DNA of 64,000 nt from Dokdonella fugitiva. GTDB lineage: Bacteria > Pseudomonadota > Gammaproteobacteria > Xanthomonadales > Rhodanobacteraceae. Positions 50,867 to 62,200 of this stretch are shown here, piece after piece. The notes below the pieces were generated by a model that saw only the letters and a program-made list of their open reading frames with translations, was not told where the DNA came from and made no database searches. A program made the position numbers and the translations under genes. The stretch covers positions 393,782 to 457,781 of the forward strand of contig NZ_SLWQ01000003.1 of the NCBI RefSeq assembly GCF_004342425.1. The letters run 5' to 3'. Position 1 is the first letter of the stretch. Each line of letters begins with the position of its first letter.

Positions 50867-52069
50867 TCATCTCGTGGTGGGCCAGGGACCTCCCTGCGGC
50901 AGGTAGCTCCCGCGCAACGCATCGAGCAGCGGATCGCGCGAACCCGGCGGATTCGCCGCGACGTGGCCCTGGCCGATCGTCCAGATGATCACGCCGCCGA
51001 TGCCGTGCGCCTTCGCGTACGCGCCCTTTTCGGTGACCGATTGCGCGTCGTCGTAGCTGACGAAGTTGCAGCCCTGCGCGCCGATGCCGGCGACCGAGGA
51101 CAGGTAGGGCACGCGTGCGGTCGCATCCCATTGGCGCGTCGTCGCGACCGGGTACTGGGTCGCGATCGTCGCGTAGCTCATCGTGCCGTCGCCCGACGCG
51201 ATGCTGCCGCCGTCCTGGTGCGGGCCGGTCACGCCCTGCCAGCAATAGCCGTAGAACGCGAGGCCGATGCCGAGCTTCGACGCCGGCACGCCGGTCGGCT
51301 GGTAACCGAGGCGGAAGCTCACGTCGACTGCTGACGGCGTGCTCACGGTCGGCGGGTCCGTATTGAAGAGCGCCGAGTTGTGCCAGCTTTTCCAGCCGTC
51401 CCAGCCCTGCGAGGCCGCACCCGCCATGTCGTAGGTCATGATGTCGATGCGGTCGAACAGCGGCGCGACCTCGGCCCAGAACGGATCGGGTTGCATGTAG
51501 TTCGGGTTGAACCAGCCGACCGGTACGGTCAACAACATGTGCGGGCGCGCGGTGCGCAGCGCCGTGGCGAGCGCCTGGAAGGCGGGCTTGTCGCCGTCTT
51601 CGAGCGGCTCCCAGTCGAGATCCAGCCCGTCGAGCCCATACTGGTCCATGCGTGCGAGCAGGTTCGCGACGAAGCCCGGGCGATGCGCCGCGCCGGCGGC
51701 GCCGCGCCAGCCGTCGACTTCGCCCGCGCCGCCGACCATGAGGATCGCCTTGCGCCCCGCCGCGTGCGCTGCGTCGACCGCCGCATGCGCGAATGCCGGT
51801 CCGTTCGCGTCGTCGATGTCGAAGTCGTTCGTCACCGTTCCGCTGGCGAGCGGGCGCACGCGTCCGACCATGAGGTGCGTGACCGCATCGAACGGGATGT
51901 CCGCGGGCGCGAGCAGCGTGCGCTCGTAGCCGACGTAATAGCCGAGCACCCAGCGCGCCGGTTCGAAGCCGTCGGCGAAGATCGCGTCCGCGGCGCGCGC
52001 CCGCTGCACGGGGGCCGTGCACGCGATCGCGATGGCGATCGCGGCGAGGGTGGGCTGGATGGTCCGCAT
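50867..52069 (-). CDS. Exported GH18 chitinase-like glycosidase
   Basis: Protein of 400 aa. The signal peptide cleaves near residue 26 (QRARA). AIFADGFE (residues 29-36) follows almost at once, and then a GH18 TIM barrel begins (WVLGYYVGYERTLL). The catalytic DxxDxDxE motif is complete as GLDGLDLDWEP, with Glu154 as the acid. IDIMTYDMAG and LGIGLAFYGYCW are further family signatures. Predicted secreted chitinase or related endo-N-acetylglucosaminidase, with no separate chitin-binding domain. Divergent from aceE. Confidence 0.92.
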   Translation of the reverse strand: MRTIQPTLAAIAIAIACTAPVQRARAADAIFADGFEPARWVLGYYVGYERTLLAPADIPFDAVTHLMVGRVRPLASGTVTNDFDIDDANGPAFAHAAVDAAHAAGRKAILMVGGAGEVDGWRGAAGAAHRPGFVANLLARMDQYGLDGLDLDWEPLEDGDKPAFQALATALRTARPHMLLTVPVGWFNPNYMQPDPFWAEVAPLFDRIDIMTYDMAGAASQGWDGWKSWHNSALFNTDPPTVSTPSAVDVSFRLGYQPTGVPASKLGIGLAFYGYCWQGVTGPHQDGGSIASGDGTMSYATIATQYPVATTRQWDATARVPYLSSVAGIGAQGCNFVSYDDAQSVTEKGAYAKAHGIGGVIIWTIGQGHVAANPPGSRDPLLDALRGSYLPQGGPWPTTR

Positions 52070-52189
52070 GGCCGTTCTCCTCGGGGTGTCGAGCTTCCGT
52101 TACGCGCAATCGCCACGATATCAGCCACCGCCGCGCCATCCGTGCGGCGCCGCACGGCTGCGCAGCATGCAAGCAGCGCGCCGGGCGAC

Positions 52190-52195
52190 TAAACT
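52190..52195 (+). promoter_or_regulatory. aceE: Candidate -10 box of aceE
   Basis: TAAACT lies 75 bp upstream of the ATG at 52271, in the 201-bp divergent region with the chitinase gene. No -35 recognised. Confidence 0.35.
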
Positions 52196-52270
52196 GGACA
52201 GCCCGCGGCGTCGTCCGGCGCCGCCCGCGGCCACAGCGCAGCGCGCCCGCACGCTGCATCGAGAGTACGC

Positions 52271-54964
<2,694 letters not shown>

Positions 54965-55337
54965 CGCAGCGGCGCGGTGCGCGGCAGGTTGCGTCGGTGC
55001 GCGACCGGGAGTCCCGCCGGCGTCGACGGAGCGGCCTCGTCGCAGGGCATGGCGGCCCTCGGCGGGCAGCCAGGGCGGATCTAGGCGCGCAGCGCCGGAT
55101 CCGCCGTTTCGCGGCTCGCTCCGGCTACGTTCCGTCGATACAGGTCCGCCACGCGCGACTCGGATGACGGCGCTCCCGTGGGAGCGGCTCCAGTCGCGAT
55201 GCTCTTCGTTCGTCCGTCCGCTCCACGCCGCTGCGTCCCCCGTACGACGCGGCTCGCCGGCCGTTCCCCTGAAGCGCAGCCGACCGCCGGCGCGCCTCGC
55301 ATTGACGGCGCGCCTTGCGCGCTTCGATGATCCGCCG
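54965..55337. repeat. Intergenic region after aceE with a REP-like copy
   Basis: 373 bp without a convincing gene. At 55165-55200 it carries CCCGTGGGAGCGGCTCCAG and then TCGCGATGCTCTTCG, the clearest copy of the GTGGGAGCGGC repeat in this window. Other parts are GC-rich without recognisable signals. Confidence 0.5.
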
Positions 55338-57704
55338 ATGATGCTCGCCCGCCGCCTGTTCCTCGTCTTCGCCTTCGTGCTCGCCGCGATGGATGTGGCG
55401 GCCCAGTCGTCCGACACCGGCAAGTTGCTCGACGAGGCGCGCCAGCGCATCGCCGATGCGCGCAAGCAGCTTGACGGCGGCGACGTCGACGATGCGACGC
55501 TGGCGCAGCTGCGCGAGCAGATGGGGGCGGTCGACACGCACGCGAACACGCTGCTCGGCGAGCTGGCGCCGAAGCTCGAGGCGATCACCGCGCGCATCGA
55601 CCAGCTCGGCCCCGCGCCCGCGAAGGGCGGCGAGGCGCGCGACATCGCCGTGCAGCGCGCCGAACTCGAGAAGCAGCGCAGCGCGCTCGATGCCGACATC
55701 AAGCGCGCCAAGCTGCTCATCGTCGACAGCGGCCAGGTCGTCGCGCAGGTCGCCGACACGCGCCGCGCGAACTTCCAGGCGCGACTGTCGCAGCGCACGC
55801 CGTCGCCGCTGACGCCGACGTTCTGGCGCGGCCTCGGGGCGAGCCTCGATCGCGACCTCGCCCGCGCGCGCGAGCTGGTCGCCGGCATGGTCGCCGGGAC
55901 CACGGCCGCGTTCGCGCCGGCCAACCGCGTCGCGAGCTTCGTCGGCGTCGGCCTCGGCGTCCTGCTGGTGCTGCTCGGGCGCTGGTGGGTCGAACGCGCG
56001 CTGTTGCGCTGGACCGCCGATCGCGTGCCGCATGGCCGCCTGCGCCGCTCCGCGCTCGCCGTCGCGCTGGTCGTCGCGACGACCCTGCTGACCGGCCTCG
56101 GCGCGCAGGCGATCGTCGTGGCGCTCGACTGGCACGGCGTGTTCGGCGACGACGCGCGCGCGCTCGCGCGCTCGGTCGTCGCCGCGGTCGTGTTCGGCAG
56201 CTACGTGACCGGCCTCGGCCGCGCGCTGCTCGCCGCGGCACGGCCGTCGTGGCGACTGCCGCCGATCTCCGACGACGTCGCCGTGCGCCTGCGCCACTGG
56301 CCACTGATGCTCGGCAGCGCGGTCGCGCTCAGCGTGCTGATCAAGCATTTCAACCAGACCGCGGGCACGAGCCTGTCGGCGACCATCGCCGGTAGCCTCG
56401 TCGTCGCGCTCGTCTACGCCGGGCTGATCGGTTGGGGCCTGCTGCGCGCGGCGCGCACGCCCGCGGTCGCGGGTGCGCATGCCGAGTCGTTGCGCCGGCC
56501 GGCGTGGGTCGGCGCCGCGATGTCGCTGCTGTGGATCGGCGTCGCCCTCGCGATCGTCGCGTCGCTGGCCGGCTACGTCGCGTTCGCGCACCAGGTCACG
56601 CGGCAGATGATCGGGCTCGGCATCGTCGCGGCGACGTTCTACCTCGTCGTGCACGTGGTCGAGGACCTGTTTGCGGCCGCGCTCTCGTCGCGGGCGAGCT
56701 GGGTGCAACGCACGCTCGGCCTCGATCCGCGCGTGCTCGACCAGGTCGCGGTGCTCGGTTCCGGCGTGTTCCGCGTGTTCGCGCTGGCGATCGCGCTGTT
56801 CGCCGCGCTGGCGCCGTTCGGCACCGAGCCCGGCGACCTCGTCGCCCAACTCGCCCGCGGCGCGGCCGGCCTGAAGATCGGCCAGATCGAAGTCACGCCG
56901 GTCGCGGTGTTCGGCGCGCTCGCCGTGCTCGTGCTCGGCATTGCCGCGGTACGCGCGCTGCAGCGCTGGCTGCTCGTGAGCTACCTGCCGACGACGCGCC
57001 TCGATCCGGGCATGCGCAGTTCGATGACGACCCTGCTCGGCACCGCGGGCATCGTCGTCGTCGTCGCGTTCGCGCTGTCGGCGCTCGGCCTCGGCCTAGA
57101 CCGCATCGCGTGGGTCGCGAGCGCGCTGTCGGTCGGCATCGGCTTCGGCCTGCAGGCGATCGTGCAGAACTTCGTGTCCGGCCTGATCCTGCTGGTCGAG
57201 CGGCCGGTCAAGGTCGGCGACTGGGTCGTGCTCGGCGACGCCGAAGGCGACATCCGGCGCATCAACGTGCGCGCGACCGAGATCCAGATGGGCGACCGTT
57301 CGACCGTGATCGTGCCCAACTCCGAACTCATCACCAAGAGCGTGCGCAACGTGACGCTCGCCAACGCGGAGGGGCGCGTGCGATTCCGCGTGCCGTTGCC
57401 GCTCGACAGCGATCCCGCGCGCGTGGTCGGGATCATCAAGGCCGCGTTCGCGGCGCATCCGGGCGTGCTGCGCCAGCCGCCACCGAACGTGCTGCTCGAG
57501 AGCATCGAGAACGGCAGTCTCATGTTCGTCGTGGTCGGCTTCATCGCCAACCCGCGCCAGTCGGGCCAGGTGCGCAGCGACCTGCTGCTCGATATCCTCG
57601 CGCGCCTGCGCGCGGAAGACATCGCGCTGTCGACGCCGTACCAGGTAAACCTTGGCCGCGTCGGCGATCTCGGCGCGCAAGGCCCGCTCGCGGGCGCGGA
57701 CTGA
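55338..57704 (+). CDS. MscS-family mechanosensitive channel with DUF3772-type N-terminus
   Basis: Protein of 788 aa; the adjacent ATG at 55341 is equally possible. A signal peptide precedes a ~170-residue periplasmic coiled-coil region (ADARKQLDGGDVDDATLAQL, RAELEKQRSALDADIKRAKL) of DUF3772 type. Many membrane spans follow, and a C-terminal MscS pore and beta domain: SVGIGFGLQAIVQNFVSGLI, ERPVKVGDWV, ERSTVIVPNSELITK-like. It opens on membrane tension to release osmolytes. Gly/Ala-rich pore helix spacing is preserved. Confidence 0.92.
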   Translation: MMLARRLFLVFAFVLAAMDVAAQSSDTGKLLDEARQRIADARKQLDGGDVDDATLAQLREQMGAVDTHANTLLGELAPKLEAITARIDQLGPAPAKGGEARDIAVQRAELEKQRSALDADIKRAKLLIVDSGQVVAQVADTRRANFQARLSQRTPSPLTPTFWRGLGASLDRDLARARELVAGMVAGTTAAFAPANRVASFVGVGLGVLLVLLGRWWVERALLRWTADRVPHGRLRRSALAVALVVATTLLTGLGAQAIVVALDWHGVFGDDARALARSVVAAVVFGSYVTGLGRALLAAARPSWRLPPISDDVAVRLRHWPLMLGSAVALSVLIKHFNQTAGTSLSATIAGSLVVALVYAGLIGWGLLRAARTPAVAGAHAESLRRPAWVGAAMSLLWIGVALAIVASLAGYVAFAHQVTRQMIGLGIVAATFYLVVHVVEDLFAAALSSRASWVQRTLGLDPRVLDQVAVLGSGVFRVFALAIALFAALAPFGTEPGDLVAQLARGAAGLKIGQIEVTPVAVFGALAVLVLGIAAVRALQRWLLVSYLPTTRLDPGMRSSMTTLLGTAGIVVVVAFALSALGLGLDRIAWVASALSVGIGFGLQAIVQNFVSGLILLVERPVKVGDWVVLGDAEGDIRRINVRATEIQMGDRSTVIVPNSELITKSVRNVTLANAEGRVRFRVPLPLDSDPARVVGIIKAAFAAHPGVLRQPPPNVLLESIENGSLMFVVVGFIANPRQSGQVRSDLLLDILARLRAEDIALSTPYQVNLGRVGDLGAQGPLAGAD

Positions 57705-57739
57705 CCCGCGCCGGGCGCGGGCCCGGGTCCCGAAACGAC

Positions 57740-57762
57740 GCCGCCGGCACGAGGCCGGCGGC
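57740..57762. terminator. Bidirectional terminator hairpin between MscS-type and HU genes
   Basis: A perfect 9-bp stem, GCCGCCGGC (57740-57748) and GCCGGCGGC (57754-57762), surrounds the loop ACGAG, between convergent stop codons. No T tract. Confidence 0.65.
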
Positions 57763-57786
57763 GGGTACGGCAATGCAGCGAACGCC

Positions 57787-58143
57787 TTACTGCGCGGCGT
57801 CTTTCAGCTTCTTGAGCGCGCGCACCTTGACCTTCACGCTGGCCGGCTTGGCCGCGAACCAGCGCTCTTCCTTCGTGAAGGGGTCGATGCCCTTGCGCTT
57901 CGGCTTGGCGGCCACGGCGACCGCGGTGATCTTCAGCAGGCCCGGCAGCGTGAACACGCCGGCGCCCTTCTTGTGCAGCGAATTGGCGACCGTCTGCTCG
58001 AGCGCGGCGAGGACGGCGCGGACACCCTTGGTCTCGACGCCGCTCTGCTCGGCCAGGTGCGCGACCAGGCCCGACTTGCTCAGCGGTTCGGTAATCGGCT
58101 TCGACGCGCCCTTCTTGGCGGCCGGCTTCTTGGATGTAGCCAT
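57787..58143 (-). CDS. HU-family DNA-binding protein with Lys/Ala-rich N-terminal tail
   Basis: Protein of 118 aa, longer than the ~90 aa of canonical HU because of a basic N-terminal tail (ATSKKPAAKKGASKP). The core has LSKSGLVAHLAEQSGV, a helical dimerisation part and the arm KGAGVFTLPGLLKITAV. It ends in a Lys-rich segment with KVRALKKLKDA. The conserved GRNPxTG arm tip is replaced by KGIDPFTKEE. A nucleoid protein that binds or bends DNA. GGAGAAA lies about ten bases before the ATG. Confidence 0.9.
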   Translation of the reverse strand: MATSKKPAAKKGASKPITEPLSKSGLVAHLAEQSGVETKGVRAVLAALEQTVANSLHKKGAGVFTLPGLLKITAVAVAAKPKRKGIDPFTKEERWFAAKPASVKVKVRALKKLKDAAQ

Positions 58144-58198
58144 GGTTTTCGTTTCTCCGTGGGGGTAGCGCGGCGCAGTGCACGCGCCGCTGGGCCTA

Positions 58199-58228
58199 GC
58201 GTAGCGTGTTTTCGGGGGCTGCGCGCAA
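58199..58228 (-). promoter_or_regulatory. Candidate promoter of the HU gene
   Basis: On the minus strand TTGCGC (58223-58228) and TACGCT (58199-58204) are 18 bp apart, about 55 bp upstream of the ATG at 58143. Confidence 0.45.
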
Positions 58229-58596
58229 GAGAATGCTTGAAATAGGCGGTTTGTGCGCTGCGACGTGCGCAATGCACCTCTGCGTGGTGGGCGGGCCGGC
58301 CGATCAGGGCGGGGTATGGCGCGAAGGTCGAAAGTGAGCCATCGCTTGCTGCTGTTCGGCCTCTGCCTCGCCCAGTCGTTGCCGGCAATGAAGCGACGTC
58401 GGTCGAATCGCTAATTCCCACCTGTAATCACCGCATGCATCGCGTGAATTGCGATCAGCCATCTTGATGGATCGATCGCATCTTTTCATTTGCCACGTAC
58501 GGCTCAAAAAAAAAATACTGACCAAATTCCGGGGTCCGGCGACGGACGGTCTCTTTGAAAGAGCAGGTCATGTCCAGGGAATGGATTGGAGCAGTC
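58229..58596. other. Intergenic region at a base-composition change
   Basis: About 370 bp without a convincing gene. From roughly 58330 the sequence becomes visibly less GC-rich than the preceding 58 kb, with TTGATGGATCG, TTTTCATTTGCC and a run of ten A at 58506-58515. The A tract could act as an UP-like element for the next gene; no clear -10/-35 pair is visible. Confidence 0.5.
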
Positions 58597-59121
58597 ATGA
58601 GTAGTCCCGCGCACTCCGTTCGCGAACGCGCCTTTGGCGAAACGGATTCGTCGACCATGATGGACAGGTTCCTGTCCGCTCTCTTTGGTCAATTGACGAA
58701 GCGGCAGGCGCTCCCACTGCACCGGTTGTGCGGCAGCGACGCGACGATCGTCTTCACGATGGCGGCGAGCAGCGACCGGTCCCTTTTGCTGAAGCCTGGC
58801 GCCGACGTCGAGGGGAAACTGGTTAAGGCGCGCGAGTTTCTCATTGGGCGGATATGCGGGTGGCAAGAGCAATTCAGGGTCGAGGAAGAGATCGGCGACG
58901 GCCACTCCATCGCGCATTCCAACGTGTCCACCTATGCGGGCGGCGGCGACTGGAAAATCCGGTCGATCGACATTTTCATGACGCTCAGATGCGATCGGTT
59001 GTGCCTGCGCCCGATAGCTGGAGTGGTCGTTTCATACGGCGACGTGAGCACCGCCAGCGGTTCAGGAAGCATTTCATCTGCGGCCATTGGGGGGTGCTGG
59101 GAGATTCCGAGAGCGCCGTGA
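58597..59121 (+). CDS. Unknown protein, possibly frameshifted near its 3' end
   Basis: Protein of 174 aa from the ATG at 58597 (TTGGAG seven bases upstream); an in-frame ATG at 58570 is the alternative. No signal peptide or membrane span; one helical N-terminal part and a beta-rich C-terminal half (NVSTYAGGGDWKIRSIDIFM). I recognise no family. A run of six G at 59089-59094 lies close to the stop. One extra G would continue the frame to a stop at 59159 with a natural-looking tail (VLGDSESAVITGHADREAGAA), so the true product may be about 187 aa. Codon use is less GC-biased than in the rest of the window. Confidence 0.6.
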   Translation: MSSPAHSVRERAFGETDSSTMMDRFLSALFGQLTKRQALPLHRLCGSDATIVFTMAASSDRSLLLKPGADVEGKLVKAREFLIGRICGWQEQFRVEEEIGDGHSIAHSNVSTYAGGGDWKIRSIDIFMTLRCDRLCLRPIAGVVVSYGDVSTASGSGSISSAAIGGCWEIPRAP

Positions 59122-59229
59122 TTACAGGCCATGCGGACCGGGAGGCCGGGGCCGCTTGAAGGGGCATTTGTACCGAGCGCTGAAGGTCATTCCGGTCGGG
59201 ACGCAGCGACATTTCATCGGGGGTTGTTC

Positions 59230-62200
59230 ATGTGCATTTCCACGCAGCAAACGGCTTTTGAATTTGATGTCTTCGCTGTTGCGGAGCAGGCAGGCGGATA
59301 CGGTGGGAATGGCGCAAATATCCTGCGTCGCGCCCGATGTCACGCTGGACGATTCGCTGTCTGGCTGACGTGGACGGTCGCATTCTTCCTCCTGCTGCAG
59401 TTTCATGGCAGCGCGCTGGCCGCGTCGCCCGCCGTGGATCGACTGGTCGAGTGTCGTACGGCCATTGAGGGCGTGCGTTGGTCGTATCGTATCTGGCCGA
59501 AGGAAAATCCGGGTGCAAAGCCGCCGCTGGCCGAAGTCATGAGCCAGGCGGGGATTCGGGCGAGCGTCGAGAATGATCTGCGCATGGAGGAGGCTCTGCG
59601 GCGCTTGTATGGGCGCGAGATTGCTGCCTCTGACCTGCAGGCGGAACTTGACCGGATGGTCGCGCAGACGCGCGCACCGGACCAGTTGCGGGCCTTGTTC
59701 GATGCTCTGGGCAATGATCCAGTACGGATTGGCGAATGTCTGGTAAGGCCGGATCTCGTGCGCCGTCACCTGACGGCTGCCTTCCTTGCTGACGAGACCA
59801 AGAACGTGGCATCGCGCAAGCTGGCGGAGAAGATCGCCAGGTCGTCGGAAGTGAATGATGCTGAACTGAGATCGCGTGACATCCAGGCGTGGGATTACGC
59901 CTATGTCGAGACGAAGAGCACTGCGAAGGGTTCCGCTTACGGCGAGCGTCATGACAGTTCGATTGGCGCTGATGGTGAGTCAGCCCTCGACCCTGGGGAG
60001 TTCGCACTTGTTCGTGAGCGGCTTTCCGTATCGCCAGAGGTACGTGCGACTCCTGCCGGAATGCTGGTCGAGCGCCTTGTTGCCCAGTCCCCGGGGCGCC
60101 TGGACGTGAGGCGCTACTTGGTGCCGACGCTGGGCTTCGACGACTGGTGGATACAAACATCAAGGTCGATTCCCATCGGTCGGCTGGGCCGGCTGCCAGC
60201 CAAGGCCCTCCACATGCCGGACATTGCAGCTGCGCTCGCGGTCCCGACACAGTCACTCGAGGGCGAGCACTGGTTCCATTTCCCCGAAGAGCTTCGGCCA
60301 TACGGTGACGATGCCTACAAGGCTGTGTGGACCGGCGATCAGATGATCGTCATTCCCCAAGGGGAGGGCGGTTCGTTTTACGCCTATGACCTTGCGGCCG
60401 ATGTATGGACCTCCCTGCCCACCGCCAATGAGCCGCAGCATGGAGGATCCGCAATCTGGACCGGCGTGCGATTGATTGTATGGGGTGGCGCAGAAGGCGC
60501 CTACTCCAATGCCGGTCGTATGTGGGGTCCGGGTCAAGCGAGCTGGACATCTGTGCCCGTAACGGACTCGACACCGACGGCTCGCAGCGGCCATACGGCT
60601 GTGTGGACCGGTTCCGAGATGATTGTATGGGGCGGAGTGGGAGACTGCTCGCATGTCGAAGGTGAGCCGCCAATCATTACGCATTGGGAATGTCCGCAGA
60701 ACAGCGGCGGACGATTCAATCCGCAGACGGGAATTTGGCAGGCCACGGCAACGTCCGGTGGGCAGATTCCGGCACCGCGTCGCGGACATACGGCAATCTG
60801 GACGGACGGAATCGCGTCGCCGGTCATGGTGATCTGGGGCGGGGAATGCGATTCCAGTTCCGGCGACTATGCCACGACGTACGTGCCCTGTACGGGAAGC
60901 TACCGGCGAGGTGCGCGGTACAATCCCCTCACGAACACTTGGTCGAACATTTTTGAATTGGCCGGCGCTCCGGCATCTGGCCGAAACCGTTCCGCTGTCT
61001 GGACGGGTAGCGAAATGCTGGTGTGGGGAGGGGAATTGTGGAATGGCGCGCAATATGCGCTGACCAATACCGGCCATCGTTACAATCCCGCAACCGGTGC
61101 CTGGACGGCGATGGCCACTACCAATGCCCCAAGTCTCAGGACCGGGGCCAGCGTCATCTGGGCCGGCGACAGGATGATCGTCTGGGGCGGCTACTACTTC
61201 CTCGGCTATCTGGCTTCCGGTGCGCAGTACTTTCCCGGCGGTGCCGATGGGGCACCGGGCAGCTGGGTCCCCACCACTACCGTTGGTGTGCCATATGGAC
61301 GCTCGAAGCATGCAGCTGTCTGGGCTTCGGGAGGGGATGCCGACGGCAAGATGCTCATCTGGGGAGGCACCAACCCGTTCGCAGAAAACAACCGGTCGTT
61401 GGCGCGCGTGGCGCTGTTCGATCCGCTGGCGGCCGAGCAAGGCGTCTGGAGTGAAACCAGCTTCGGTGTGCCTCCGGGAGACGCGAATCAAAGCTTTGTT
61501 TGGACGGGAGTGGAACTTGTCGGTTGGGGCGGGAGCTACAACACGGGCTACGCATTCGATCTGGCAGCATCAAGTTGGAGAAGGTTGTCGAATACAGGTG
61601 CGCCATCGGCACGGCACGATCATGGAGCGATTTGGACGGGAACCGATGTCCTCGTGTGGGGTGGCGTGAACGGGGCTGTCCATTTTGGCGATGGTGCGCG
61701 CTACTCGCCATTCTTCGATGCATGGAGTGCGATTGCCGCAGCTCCGATCGCAGCAAGGGCTGGCCACAGCACCGTCTGGGCGGGTGACCGCGCGTTCATA
61801 TGGGGTGGCGAAGGCGATGGCGGGCAACTGCTCGGGGATGGTGCGTCGTATAGCCCGAGCTTGAATTCGTGGACTCTGATCAGCGCCGCCACGCCTGCAC
61901 CCAGTGCCCGCAAGGGCCACGTCGCCGTATGGACGGGCAGCAGAATGGTCATTCAGGGCGGCTTGAGCCCGAACCCGACGAGCTCGGGGGGGCGCTACGA
62001 TCCTGGAGCCAATGCTTGGGAGACGACCAGTCTTGTCGGCGCGCCGCCCGCTTCGGCCGACCGGCACGTCGTCTGGACGGGCGGCAAAATGCTCGTTTGC
62101 TGTTTTGATCAGCCCGCTTTCAGTGCAAAGCTTTATGACCCCGTCGCTGACGCTTGGGCCAATGCGACCGCGACCGGCTCGCCGCCTGGCGCAGTGGACG

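Noticed and set aside
58506..58515. Ten-A tract as a rho-independent terminator
   Set aside because: No GC-rich hairpin precedes it on either strand in the right orientation. It is more likely an UP-like or curved-DNA element.
58504..58917. Minus-strand frame of 137 codons near 58.7 kb
   Set aside because: The overlapping plus-strand frame has a ribosome-binding site and more coherent codon use, and lies just upstream of the giant gene on the same strand. The minus frame starts without a signal and ends in a run of Phe from the A tract.
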